A DNA stretch of 64,000 nt from Hydractinia symbiolongicarpus (lineage: Eukaryota > Cnidaria > Hydrozoa > Anthoathecata > Hydractiniidae): assembly GCF_029227915.1 (NCBI RefSeq), contig NC_079881.1:9796001-9860000 (forward strand), written 5' to 3'. Made by a program: the position numbers and the translations under genes. The notes below the pieces were generated by a model. The model had not been told where the DNA came from. It ran no database searches and was given only the letters and a program-made list of their open reading frames with translations. Below are positions 41,921 through 52,623 of the stretch, in pieces (position 1 is the stretch's first letter; each line of letters starts with the position of its first letter).

Positions 41921-42446
41921 GATTCCGTAGTGTAGTGGTTATCACGTGCGCTTTACACGCGCAAGGTCCCCGGTTCGAGCCCGGGCGGAATCATTGATGT
42001 TTCCGCGAAGCGAACCTCGGAAGAGCCTCTGTAGGTTCCATGGTGTAATGGTTAGCACTCAGGACTCTGAATCTTGCGATCCGAGTTCAAGTCTCGGTGG
42101 AACCTGTGCCGTTATTTGTGCCTTGGAAGCACCTATTGGGCGTTTGGAAGCAACGGCACTTCAAATATTTTAGTCATTTTCAAGAAAACATTGTAATAAC
42201 AACGTTCTTCTGAAATGCATCGGATTAGGGCACACTGCCTTGTTAGCGCAGTAGGCAGCGCGTCAGTCTCATAATCTGAAGGTCGTGAGTTCGATCCTCA
42301 CACAGGGCAAGGCTTTTAAAAGCCGCAGTGAATCAAATGTTTGACGCCTATTACAAAACTAGCAACTCAACAATTATTCCGCCCGGGCTCGAACCGGGGA
42401 CCTTGCGTGTGTGAAGCGCACGTGATAACCGGTACACTACGGAATC
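41921..42446. tRNA. Unit 63: Val-TAC(+), Gln-CTG(+), Met-CAT(+), Val-CAC(-)
   Basis: Val(+) 41921-41993, Gln 42034-42105, Met 42237-42309, Val(-) 42374-42446. A copy of unit 45. Confidence 0.89.
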
Positions 42447-42537
42447 CAATGAATTTTGGAACCGATGACAAAGGAAAGCAATACAAGGCTAAAATGGCTA
42501 GAGAAAAAAGCAAAAACATGTCGCTTGTTAGTTTCCA

Positions 42538-43061
42538 GATTCCGTAGTGTAGTGGTTATCACGTGCGCTTAACACGCGCAAGGTCCCCGGTTCGAGCCCG
42601 GGCGGAATCATTGATGTTTCCGCGAAGCGAACCTCGGAAGAGCCTCTGTAGGTTCCATGTTGTAATGGTTAGCACTCAGGACTCTGAATCCTGCGATCCG
42701 AGTTGAAGTCTCGGTGGAACCTGTGCCGTTATTTGTGCTTTGGAAGCACCTATGGGGCGTTTGGAAGCAACGGCACTTCAAATTTTTAGTCATTTGCAAG
42801 AAGACATTGTAATAACAACGTTCTTATGAAATGCATCGCATTAGGGCACAGTGCCTTGTTAGCGCAGTAGGCAGCGCGTCAGTCTCATAATCTGAAGGTC
42901 GTGAGTTCGATCCTCACACAGGGCAAGGCTTTTAAAAGCCGCAGTGAATCAAATGTTTGACGCCTATTACAAAACTAGCAACTCAACAATGATTCCGCCG
43001 GGCTCGAACCGGGGACCTTGGGCGTGTGAAGCGCATGTGATAACCGCTACACTACGGAATC
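42538..43061. tRNA. Unit 64: Val-AAC(+), degenerate Gln(+), Met-CAT(+), degenerate Val(-)
   Basis: Val(+) 42538-42610, Gln 42651-42722, Met 42853-42925, Val(-) 42990-43061. Left part matches unit 46 and right part unit 49, as if units 47 and 48 were an extra insertion in the other copy. Confidence 0.86.
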
Positions 43062-43152
43062 CAATGAATTTTGGAACCGATGACGAAAGAAAGCAATACA
43101 AGGCTGAAATAGCTAGAGAAAAGAGCAAAAACATGTCGCTTGTTAGTTGCCA

Positions 43153-43676
43153 GATTCCGTAGTGTAGTGGTTATCACGTGCGCTTAACACGCGCAAGGTC
43201 CCCGGTTCGAGCCCGGGCGGAATCATTGATGTTTCCGCGAAGCAAACCTCGGAAGAGCCTCTGTAGGTTCCATGTTGTAATGGTTAGCACTCAGGACTCT
43301 GAATCCTGCGATCCGAGTTGAAGTCTCGGTGGAACCTGTGCCGTTATTTGTGCTTTGGAAGCACCTATGGGGCGTTTGGAAGCAACGGCACTTCAAATTT
43401 TTAGTCATTTGCAAGAAGACATTGTAATAACAACGTTCTTCTGAAATGCATCGCATTAGGGCACAGTGCCTTGTTAGTGCAGTAGGCAGCGCGTCAGTCT
43501 CATAATCTGAAGGTCGTGAGTTCGATCCTCACACAGGGCAAGGCTTTTAAAAGCCGCAGTGAATCAAATGTTTGACGCCTATTACAAAACTAGCAACTCA
43601 ACAATAATTCCGCCGGGCTCGAACCGGGGACCTTGGGCGTGTGAAGCGCACGTGATAACCGCTACACTACGGAATC
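43153..43676. tRNA. Unit 65: Val-AAC(+), degenerate Gln(+), Met-CAT(+), degenerate Val(-)
   Basis: Val(+) 43153-43225, Gln 43266-43337, Met 43468-43540, Val(-) 43605-43676. Val(-) has T72 and the short T stem. Confidence 0.86.
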
Positions 43677-43767
43677 CAATGAATTTTGGAACCGATGACG
43701 AAGGAAAGCAATACAAGGCTAAAATAGCTAGAGAAAAAAGCAAAAACATGTCGCTTGTTAGTTGCCA

Positions 43768-44291
43768 GATTCCGTAGTGTAGTGGTTATCACGTGCGCTT
43801 AACACGCGCAAGGTCCCCGGTTCGAGCCCGGGCGGAATCATTGATGTTTCCGCGAAGCGAACCTCGGAAGAGCCTCTGTAGGTTCCATGTTGTAATGGTT
43901 AGCACTCAGGACTCTGAATCCTGCGATCCGAGTTGAAGTCTCGGTGGAACCTGTGCCGTTATTTGTGCTTTGGAAGCACCTATGGGGCGTTTGGAAGCAA
44001 CGGCACTTCAAATTTTTAGTCATTTGCAAGAAGACATTGTAATAACAACGTTCTTCTGAAATGCATCGCATTAGGGCACAGTGCCTTGTTAGTGCAGTAG
44101 GCAGCGCGTCAGTCTCATAATCTGAAGGTCGTGAGTTCGATCCTCACACAGGGCAAGGCTTTTAAAAGCCGCAGTGAATCAAATGTTTGACGCCTATTAC
44201 AAAACTAGCAACTCAACAATAATTCCGCCGGGCTCGAACCGGGGACCTTGGGCGTGTGAAGCGCACGTGATAACCGCTACACTACGGAATC
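43768..44291. tRNA. Unit 66: Val-AAC(+), degenerate Gln(+), Met-CAT(+), degenerate Val(-)
   Basis: Val(+) 43768-43840, Gln 43881-43952, Met 44083-44155, Val(-) 44220-44291. A near copy of unit 65, 615 bp on. Confidence 0.86.
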
Positions 44292-44382
44292 CAATGAATT
44301 TTGGAACCGATGACGAAGGAAAGCAATACAAGGCTAAAATAGCTAGAGAAAAAAGCAAAAACATGTCGCTTGTTAGTTGCCA

Positions 44383-44908
44383 GATTCCGTAGTGTAGTGG
44401 TTATCACGTGCGCTTAACACGCGCAAGGTCCCCGGTTCGAGCCCGGGCGGAATAATTGATGTTTCCGCGAAGCGAACCTCGGAAGAGCCTCTGTAGGTTC
44501 CATGGTGTAATGGTTAGCACTCAGGACTCTGAATCCTGCGATCCGAGTTCAAGTCTCGGTGGAACCTGTGCCGTTAGTTGTGCCTCGGAAGCACCTATTG
44601 GGCGTTTGGAAGCAACGGCACTTCAAATATTTTAGTCATTTGCAAGAAGACATTGTAATAACAACGTTCTTCTGAAATGCATCGGATTAGGGCACAGTGC
44701 CTTGTTAGCGCAGTAGGCAGCGCGTCAGTCTCATAATCTGAAAGTCGTGAGTGCGATCCTCACACAGGACAAGGCTTTTAAAAGCCGCAGTGAATCAAAT
44801 GTTTGACGCCTATTACAAAACTAGCAACTCAACAATGATTCCGCCCGGGCTCAAACCGAGGACCTTGCGCGTGTGAAGGGCACGTGATAACCGCTACACT
44901 ACGGAATC
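44383..44908. tRNA. Unit 67: Val-AAC(+, A72), Gln-CTG(+), Met-CAT(+), Val-CAC(-)
   Basis: Val(+) 44383-44455, Gln 44496-44567, Met 44699-44771, Val(-) 44836-44908. Val(+) has G1:A72. Met ends ACAGGACA (C2:A71) with a TGCGATC T loop. Val(-) has a mismatched anticodon arm (GAAGGGCACG on the plus strand). First unit of the 2898-bp block. Confidence 0.87.
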
Positions 44909-44999
44909 CAATGAATTTTGGAACCTATGACGAAGGGAAGCAATACAAGGCTAAAATAGCTAGAGAAAAAAGCAAAAACATGTCGCTTGTTAGTTGCCA

Positions 45000-45388
45000 G
45001 ATTCCGTAGTGTAGTGGTTATCACGTGCGCTTAACACGCACAAGGTCCCCGGTTCGAGCCCGGGCGGAATCATTGATGTTTCCGCGAAGCGAACCTCGGA
45101 AGAGCGTCTGTAGGTTCCATGGTGTAATGGTTAGCACTCAGGACTCTGAATCCTGCGATCCGAGTTCAAGTCTCGGTGGAACCTGTGCCGTTAGTTGTGC
45201 CTCAGAATAACCTATTGGGCGTTTGGAAGCAACGGCACTTCAAATATTTTAGTCATTTGCAAGAAGACATTGTAATAACAACGTTCTTCTGAAATGCATC
45301 GGATTAGGGCACAGTGCCTTGTTAGCGCAGTAGGCAGCGCCTCAGTCTCATAATCTGAAGATCGTGAGTTCGATCCTTACACAGGGCA
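45000..45388. tRNA. Unit 68: Val-AAC(+), Gln-CTG(+), Met-CAT(+)
   Basis: Val(+) 45000-45072, Gln 45113-45184, Met 45316-45388. Val(+) has an anticodon-stem mismatch (GCACA). Val(-) survives only as part of the fused hairpin that follows. Confidence 0.9.
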
Positions 45389-45452
45389 AGGCTTTTAAAA
45401 GCCGCAGTGAATCAAATGTTTGACGCCTATTACAAAACTAGCAACTCAACAA

Positions 45453-45503
45453 TGATTCCGCCCGGGCTCGAACCGGGACCTTGCGCGTGCCCGGGCGGAA
45501 TCA
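45453..45503. pseudogene. Fused Val(-)/Val(+) remnant forming a perfect palindromic hairpin
   Basis: A 185-bp deletion joins the 3' part of Val(-) to the 3' part of the next Val(+). The ends TGATTCCGCCCGGG and CCCGGGCGGAATCA are exact reverse complements (14 bp) around a 23-nt loop. Both Val genes and their 91-bp spacer are lost. Confidence 0.85.
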
Positions 45504-45543
45504 TTGATGTTTCCGCGAAGCGATCCTCGGAAGAGCCTCTGTA

Positions 45544-45955
45544 GGTTCCATGGTGTAATGGTTAGCAATCAGGACTCTGAATCCTGCGATCCAAGTTCAA
45601 GTCTCGGTGGAACCTGTGCCGTTAGTTGTGCCTCAGAAGCACCTATTGGGCGTTTGGAAGCAACGGCACTTCAAATATTTTAGTCATTTGCAAGAAGACA
45701 TTGTAATAACAACGTTCTTCTGAAATGCATCGGATTAGGGCACAGTGCCTTGTTAGCGCAGTAGGCAGCGCCTCAGTCTCATAATCTGAAGGTCGTGAGT
45801 TCGATCCTTACACAGGGCAAGGCTTTTAAAAGCCGCAGTGAATCAAATGTTTGACGCCTATTACAAAACTAGCAACTCAACAATGATTCCGCCCGGGCTC
45901 GAACCGGGACCTTGCGCGTGTGAAGCGCACGTGATAACCGCTACACTACGAAATC
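45544..45955. tRNA. Unit 69: (no Val+), Gln-CTG(+), Met-CAT(+), Val-CAC(-)
   Basis: Gln 45544-45615, Met 45747-45819, Val(-) 45884-45955. Gln has GCAATCAGG and GATCCAAG. Val(-) is 72 nt with GATTTCG (U5:G68 wobble). Confidence 0.9.
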
Positions 45956-46046
45956 CAATGAATTTTGTAACCTATGACGAAGGAAAGCAATACCAGGCTA
46001 AAATAGCTAGAGAAAAAAGCAAAAACATGTCGCTTGTTAGTTGCCA

Positions 46047-46572
46047 GATTCCGTAGTGTAGTGGTTATCACGTGCGCTTTACACGCGCAAGGTCCCTGGT
46101 TCGAGCCCGGACGGAATCATTGATGTTTCCGCGAAGCAAACCTCGGAAGATCCTCTGTAGGTTCCATGGTGTAATGGTTAGCACTCAGGACTCTGAATCC
46201 TGCGATCCGAGTTCAAGTCTCGGTGGAACCTGTGCCGTTATTTGTGCCTCGGAAGCACCTATTGGGCGTTTGGAGGCAACGGCACTTCAAATATTTTAGT
46301 CATTTGCAAGAAGACATTGTAATAACAACGTTCTTCTGAAATGCATCGGATTAGGGCACATTGCCTTGTTAGCGCAGTAGGCAGCGCGTCAGTCTCATAA
46401 TCTGAAGTTCGTGAGTTCGATCCTCACACAGGGCTAGGCTTTTAAAAGCCGCAGTGAATTAAATGTTTGACGCCTATTACAAAACTAGCAACTCAACAAT
46501 GATTCCGCCCGGGCTCGAACCGGGGACCTTGCGCGTGTGAAGCGCACGTGATAACCGCTACACTACGGAATC
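46047..46572. tRNA. Unit 70: Val-TAC(+), Gln-CTG(+), Met-CAT(+, T73), Val-CAC(-)
   Basis: Val(+) 46047-46119, Gln 46160-46231, Met 46363-46435, Val(-) 46500-46572. Val(+) has T-stem changes (CCTGG and CCGGA). Confidence 0.88.
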
Positions 46573-46663
46573 CAATGAATTTTGTAACCTATGACGAAGG
46601 AAAGCAATACAAGGCTAAAATAGCTAGAGAAAAAAGCAAAAACATGTCGCTTGTTAGTTGCCA

Positions 46664-47189
46664 GATTCCGTAGTGTAGTGGTTATCACGTGCGCTTTACA
46701 CGCGCAAGGTCCCCGGTTCGAGCCCGGGCGGAATCATTGATGTTTCCGCAAAGCGAACCTCGGAAGAGCCTCTGTAGGTTCCATGGTGTAATGGTTAGCA
46801 CTCAGGACTCTGAATCCTGCGATCCGAGTTCAAGTCTCGGTGGAACCTGTGCCCTTATTTGTGCCTCGGAAGCACCTATTGGGCGTTTGGAAGCAACGGC
46901 GCTTCAAATATTTTAGTCATTTGCAAGAAGACATTGTAATAACAACGTTCTTCTGAAATGCATCGGATTAGGGCAAAGTGCCTTGTTGGCGCAGTAGGCA
47001 GCGCGTCAGTCTCATAATCTGAAGGTCGAGAGTTCGATCCTCACACAGAGCAAGGCTTTTAAAAGCCGCAGTGAATCAAATGTTTGACGCCTATTACAAA
47101 ACTAGCAACTCAACAATGATTCCGCCCGAGCTCGAACCGGGAACCTTGCGCGTGTGAAGCGCACGTGATAACCGCTACACTACGTAATC
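46664..47189. tRNA. Unit 71: Val-TAC(+), Gln-CTG(+), Met-CAT(+, A70), Val-CAC(-)
   Basis: Val(+) 46664-46736, Gln 46777-46848, Met 46980-47052, Val(-) 47117-47189. The trailer stem has a mismatch (GTGCCCTT). Val(-) has A5:G68. Last unit of the first 2898-bp block. Confidence 0.88.
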
Positions 47190-47280
47190 CAATGAATTTT
47201 GGAACCGATGACGAAGGAAAGCAATACAAGGCTAAAATAGCTAGAGAAAAAAGCAAAAACATGTCGCTTGTTAGTTGCCA

Positions 47281-47806
47281 GATTCCGTAGTGTAGTGGTT
47301 ATCACGTGCGCTTAACACGCGCAAGGTCCCCGGTTCGAGCCCGGGCGGAATAATTGATGTTTCCGCGAAGCGAACCTCGGAAGAGCCTCTGTAGGTTCCA
47401 TGGTGTAATGGTTAGCACTCAGGACTCTGAATCCTGCGATCCGAGTTCAAGTCTCGGTGGAACCTGTGCCGTTAGTTGTGCCTCGGAAGCACCTATTGGG
47501 CGTTTGGAAGCAACGGCACTTCAAATATTTTAGTCATTTGCAAGAAGACATTGTAATAACAACGTTCTTCTGAAATGCATCGGATTAGGGCACAGTGCCT
47601 TGTTAGCGCAGTAGGCAGCGCGTCAGTCTCATAATCTGAAAGTCGTGAGTGCGATCCTCACACAGGACAAGGCTTTTAAAAGCCGCAGTGAATCAAATGT
47701 TTGACGCCTATTACAAAACTAGCAACTCAACAATGATTCCGCCCGGGCTCAAACCGGGGACCTTGCGCGTGTGAAGGGCACGTGATAACCGCTACACTAC
47801 GGAATC
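47281..47806. tRNA. Unit 72: Val-AAC(+, A72), Gln-CTG(+), Met-CAT(+), Val-CAC(-)
   Basis: Val(+) 47281-47353, Gln 47394-47465, Met 47597-47669, Val(-) 47734-47806. A copy of unit 67, 2898 bp on. Confidence 0.87.
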
Positions 47807-47897
47807 CAATGAATTTTGGAACCTATGACGAAGGGAAGCAATACAAGGCTAAAATAGCTAGAGAAAAAAGCAAAAACATGTCGCTTGTTAGTTGCCA

Positions 47898-48286
47898 GAT
47901 TCCGTAGTGTAGTGGTTATCACGTGCGCTTAACACGCACAAGGTCCCCGGTTCGAGCCCGGGCGGAATCATTGATGTTTCCGCGAAGCGAACCTCGGAAG
48001 AGCGTCTGTAGGTTCCATGGTGTAATGGTTAGCACTCAGGACTCTGAATCCTGCGATCCGAGTTCAAGTCTCGGTGGAACCTGTGCCGTTAGTTGTGCCT
48101 CAGAATAACCTATTGGGCGTTTGGAAGCAACGGCACTTCAAATATTTTAGTCATTTGCAAGAAGACATTGTAATAACAACGTTCTTCTGAAATGCATCGG
48201 ATTAGGGCACAGTGCCTTGTTAGCGCAGTAGGCAGCGCCTCAGTCTCATAATCTGAAGATCGTGAGTTCGATCCTTACACAGGGCA
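47898..48286. tRNA. Unit 73: Val-AAC(+), Gln-CTG(+), Met-CAT(+)
   Basis: Val(+) 47898-47970, Gln 48011-48082, Met 48214-48286. A copy of unit 68, followed by the same fused remnant. Confidence 0.9.
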
Positions 48287-48350
48287 AGGCTTTTAAAAGC
48301 CGCAGTGAATCAAATGTTTGACGCCTATTACAAAACTAGCAACTCAACAA

Positions 48351-48401
48351 TGATTCCGCCCGGGCTCGAACCGGGACCTTGCGCGTGCCCGGGCGGAATC
48401 A
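48351..48401. pseudogene. Second copy of the fused Val(-)/Val(+) hairpin
   Basis: Identical in structure and junction to 45453-45503, so the deletion came first and the 2898-bp block was duplicated afterwards. Confidence 0.85.
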
Positions 48402-48441
48402 TTGATGTTTCCGCGAAGCGATCCTCGGAAGAGCCTCTGTA

Positions 48442-48853
48442 GGTTCCATGGTGTAATGGTTAGCAATCAGGACTCTGAATCCTGCGATCCAAGTTCAAGT
48501 CTCGGTGGAACCTGTGCCGTTAGTTGTGCCTCAGAAGCACCTATTGGGCGTTTGGAAGCAACGGCACTTCAAATATTTTAGTCATTTGCAAGAAGACATT
48601 GTAATAACAACGTTCTTCTGAAATGCATCGGATTAGGGCACAGTGCCTTGTTAGCGCAGTAGGCAGCGCCTCAGTCTCATAATCTGAAGGTCGTGAGTTC
48701 GATCCTTACACAGGGCAAGGCTTTTAAAAGCCGCAGTGAATCAAATGTTTGACGCCTATTACAAAACTAGCAACTCAACAATGATTCCGCCCGGGCTCGA
48801 ACCGGGACCTTGCGCGTGTGAAGCGCACGTGATAACCGCTACACTACGAAATC
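48442..48853. tRNA. Unit 74: (no Val+), Gln-CTG(+), Met-CAT(+), Val-CAC(-)
   Basis: Gln 48442-48513, Met 48645-48717, Val(-) 48782-48853. A copy of unit 69. Confidence 0.9.
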
Positions 48854-48944
48854 CAATGAATTTTGTAACCTATGACGAAGGAAAGCAATACCAGGCTAAA
48901 ATAGCTAGAGAAAAAAGCAAAAACATGTCGCTTGTTAGTTGCCA

Positions 48945-49470
48945 GATTCCGTAGTGTAGTGGTTATCACGTGCGCTTTACACGCGCAAGGTCCCTGGTTC
49001 GAGCCCGGACGGAATCATTGATGTTTCCGCGAAGCAAACCTCGGAAGATCCTCTGTAGGTTCCATGGTGTAATGGTTAGCACTCAGGACTCTGAATCCTG
49101 CGATCCGAGTTCAAGTCTCGGTGGAACCTGTGCCGTTATTTGTGCCTCGGAAGCACCTATTGGGCGTTTGGAGGCAACGGCACTTCAAATATTTTAGTCA
49201 TTTGCAAGAAGACATTGTAATAACAACGTTCTTCTGAAATGCATCGGATTAGGGCACATTGCCTTGTTAGCGCAGTAGGCAGCGCGTCAGTCTCATAATC
49301 TGAAGGTCGTGAGTTCGATCCTCACACAGGGCTAGGCTTTTAAAAGCCGCAGTGAATTAAATGTTTGACGCCTATTACAAAACTAGCAACTCAACAATGA
49401 TTCCGCCCGGGCTCGAACCGGGGACCTTGCGCGTGTGAAGCGCACGTGATAACCGCTACACTACGGAATC
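48945..49470. tRNA. Unit 75: Val-TAC(+), Gln-CTG(+), Met-CAT(+, T73), Val-CAC(-)
   Basis: Val(+) 48945-49017, Gln 49058-49129, Met 49261-49333, Val(-) 49398-49470. A copy of unit 70. Confidence 0.88.
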
Positions 49471-49561
49471 CAATGAATTTTGTAACCTATGACGAAGGAA
49501 AGCAATACAAGGCTAAAATAGCTAGAGAAAAAAGCAAAAACATGTCGCTTGTTAGTTGCCA

Positions 49562-50087
49562 GATTCCGTAGTGTAGTGGTTATCACGTGCGCTTTACACG
49601 CGCAAGGTCCCCGGTTCGAGCCCGGGCGGAATCATTGATGTTTCCGCGAAGCGAACCTCGGAAGAGCCTCTTTAGGTTCCATGGTGTAATGGTTAGCACT
49701 CAGGACTCTGAATCCTGCGATCCGAGTTCAAGTCTCGGTGGAACCTGTGCCCTTATTTGTGCCTCGGAAGCACCTATTGGGCGTTTGGAAGCAACGGCGC
49801 TTCAAATATTTTAGTCATTTGCAAGAAGACATTGTAATAACAACGTTCTTCTGAAATGCATCGGATTAGGGCAAAGTGCCTTGTTGGCGCAGTAGGCAGC
49901 GCGTCAGTCTCATAATCTGAAGGTCGAGAGTTCGATCCTCACACAGAGCAAGGCTTTTAAAAGCCGCAGTGAATCAAATGTTTGACGCCTATTACAAAAC
50001 TAGCAACTCAACAATGATTCCGCCCGAGCTCGAACCGGGAACCTTGCGCGTGTGAAGCGCACGTGATAACCGCTACACTACGTAATC
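49562..50087. tRNA. Unit 76: Val-TAC(+), Gln-CTG(+), Met-CAT(+, A70), Val-CAC(-)
   Basis: Val(+) 49562-49634, Gln 49675-49746, Met 49878-49950, Val(-) 50015-50087. A copy of unit 71. Confidence 0.88.
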
Positions 50088-50178
50088 CAATGAATTTTGG
50101 AACCGATGACGAAGGAAAGCAATACAAGGCTAAAATAGCTAGAGAAAAAAGCAAAAACATGTCGCTTGTTAGTTGCCA

Positions 50179-50704
50179 GATTCCGTAGTGTAGTGGTTAT
50201 CACGTGCGCTTAACACGCGCAAGGTCCCCGGTTCGAGCCCGGGCGGAATAATTGATGTTTCCGCGAAGCGAACCTCGGAAGAGCCTCTGTAGGTTCCATG
50301 GTGTAATGGTTAGCACTCAGGACTCTGAATCCTGCGATCCGAGTTCAAGTCTCGGTGGAACCTGTGCCGTTAGTTGTGCCTCGGAAGCACCTATTGGGCG
50401 TTTGGAAGCAACGGCACTTCAAATATTTTAGTCATTTGCAAGAAGACATTGTAATAACAACGTTCTTCTGAAATGCATCGGATTAGGGCACAGTGCCTTG
50501 TTAGCGCAGTAGGCAGCGCGTCAGTCTCATAATCTGAAAGTCGTGAGTGCGATCCTCACACAGGACAAGGCTTTTAAAAGCCGCAGTGAATCAAATGTTT
50601 GACGCCTATTACAAAACTAGCAACTCAACAATGATTCCGCCCGGGCTCAAACCGGGGACCTTGCGCGTGTGAAGGGCACGTGATAACCGCTACACTACGG
50701 AATC
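50179..50704. tRNA. Unit 77: Val-AAC(+, A72), Gln-CTG(+), Met-CAT(+), Val-CAC(-)
   Basis: Val(+) 50179-50251, Gln 50292-50363, Met 50495-50567, Val(-) 50632-50704. A third copy of units 67 and 72. Confidence 0.87.
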
Positions 50705-50795
50705 CAATGAATTTTGGAACCTATGACGAAGGGAAGCAATACAAGGCTAAAATAGCTAGAGAAAAAAGCAAAAACATGTCGCTTGTTAGTTGCCA

Positions 50796-51321
50796 GATTC
50801 CGTAGTGTAGTGGTTATCACGTGCGCTTAACACGCACAAGGTCCCCGGTTCGAGCCCGGGCGGAATCATTGATGTTTCCGCGAAGCGAACCTCGGAAGAG
50901 CGTCTGTAGGTTCCATGGTGTAATGGTTAGCACTCAGGACTCTGAATCCTGCGATCCGAGTTCAAGTCTCGGTGGAACCTGTGCCGTTAGTTGTGCCTCA
51001 GAATAACCTATTGGGCGTTTGGAAGCAACGGCACTTCAAATATTTTAGTCATTTGCAAGAAGACATTGTAATAACAACGTTCTTCTGAAATGCATCGGAT
51101 TAGGGCACATTGCCTTGTTAGCGCAGTAGGCAGCGCGTCAGTCTCATAATCTGAAGGTCGTGAGTTCGATCCTCACACAGGGCTAGGCTTTTAAAAGCCG
51201 CAGTGAATTAAATGTTTGACGCCTATTACAAAACTAGCAACTCAACAATGATTCCGCCCGGGCTCGAACCGGGGACCTTGCGCGTGTGAAGCGCACGTGA
51301 TAACCGCTACACTACGGAATC
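50796..51321. tRNA. Unit 78, hybrid: Val-AAC(+), Gln-CTG(+), Met-CAT(+, T73), Val-CAC(-)
   Basis: Val(+) 50796-50868, Gln 50909-50980, Met 51112-51184, Val(-) 51249-51321. Val and Gln match units 68 and 73, whereas Met (T73) and Val(-) match units 70 and 75. The crossover lies about 51000-51110, and the fused hairpin is absent. Confidence 0.9.
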
Positions 51322-51412
51322 CAATGAATTTTGTAACCTATGACGAAGGAAAGCAATACAAGGCTAAAATAGCTAGAGAAAAAAGCAAAAACATGTCGCT
51401 TGTTAGTTGCCA

Positions 51413-51938
51413 GATTCCGTAGTGTAGTGGTTATCACGTGCGCTTTACACGCGCAAGGTCCCCGGTTCGAGCCCGGGCGGAATCATTGATGTTTCCGCGA
51501 AGCGAACCTCGGAAGAGCCTCTGTAGGTTCCATGGTGTAATGGTTAGCACTCAGGACTCTGAATCCTGCGATCCGAGTTCAAGTCTCGGTGGAACCTGTG
51601 CCGTTATTTGTGCCTCGGAAGCACCTATTGGGCGTTTGGAAGCAACGGCGCTTCAAATATTTTAGTCATTTGCAAGAAGACATTGTAATAACAACGTTCT
51701 TCTGAAATGCATCGGATTAGGGCAAAGTGCCTTGTTGGCGCAGTAGGCAGCGCGTCAGTCTCATAATCTGAAGGTCCAGAGTTCGATCCTCACACAGAGC
51801 AAGGCTTTTAAAAGCCGCAGTGAATCAAATGTTTGACGCCTATTACAAAACTAGCAACTCAACAATGATTCCGCCCGAGCTCGAACCGGGAACCTTGCGC
51901 GTGTGAAGCGCACGTGATAACCGCTACACTACGTAATC
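51413..51938. tRNA. Unit 79: Val-TAC(+), Gln-CTG(+), Met-CAT(+, A70), Val-CAC(-)
   Basis: Val(+) 51413-51485, Gln 51526-51597, Met 51729-51801, Val(-) 51866-51938. Met has GGTCCAGAG. Val(-) has A5:G68. Confidence 0.88.
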
Positions 51939-52029
51939 CAATGAATTTTGGAACCTATGACGAAGGAAAGCAATACAAGGCTAAAATAGCTAGAGAAAAA
52001 AGCAAAAACATGTCGCTTGTTAGTTGCCA

Positions 52030-52532
52030 GATTCCGTAATGTAGTGGTTATCACGTGCGCTTTACACGCGCAAGGTCCCTGGTTCGATCCCGGGCGGAAT
52101 CATTGATGTTTCCGCGAAGCGAACCTCGGAAGAGCCTCTGTAGGTTCCATGGTGTAATAGTTAGCACTCAGGACTCTGAATCCTGCGATCCGAGTTCAAG
52201 TCTCGGTGGAACCTGTGCCGTTATTTGTGCCTCGGAAGCACCTATTGGGCGTTTGGAAGCAACGGCACTTCAAATATTTTAGTCATTTGCAAGAAGACAT
52301 TGTAATAACAACGTTCTTCTGAAATGCATCGGATTAGGGCACAGTGCGTCAGTCTCATAATCTGAAGGTCGTGAGTTCGATCCTCACACAGGGCAAGGCT
52401 TTTAAAAGCCGCAGTGAATCAAATGTTTGACGCCTGTTACAAAACTAGCAACTCAACAATGATTCCGCCCGGGCTCGAACCGGGGACCTTGCGCGTGTGA
52501 AGCGCACGTGATAACCGCTACACTACGGAATC
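52030..52532. tRNA. Unit 80: Val-TAC(+), Gln-CTG(+), truncated Met(+), Val-CAC(-)
   Basis: Val(+) 52030-52102, Gln 52143-52214, Met remnant 52346-52395, Val(-) 52460-52532. Val(+) has GTAATGTAG in the A box. Unit length is 594 bp because of the Met deletion. Confidence 0.9.
52346..52395 (+). pseudogene. tRNA-Met with 23-nt deletion
   Basis: The 5' acceptor strand and D arm are lost: leader CAGTGC joins directly to GTCAGTCTCATAATC. The repeated TGC/GC at the junction suggests slippage. The A box is gone, so expression is unlikely. Confidence 0.9.
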
Positions 52533-52623
52533 CAATGAATTTTGGAACCTATGACGAAGGAAAGCAATACAAGGCTAAAATAGCTAGAGAAAAAAGCAAA
52601 AACATGTCGCTTGTTAGTTGCCA

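Larger units (their letters stand above)
44408..51060. repeat. 2898-bp higher-order repeat, two full copies and one partial
   Basis: Copies begin at 44408, 47306 and 50204. Each full copy has five units, one missing the Val pair through the fused-hairpin deletion. The third copy switches at about 51000-51110 to sequence of the unit 70/75 type. Confidence 0.9.
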
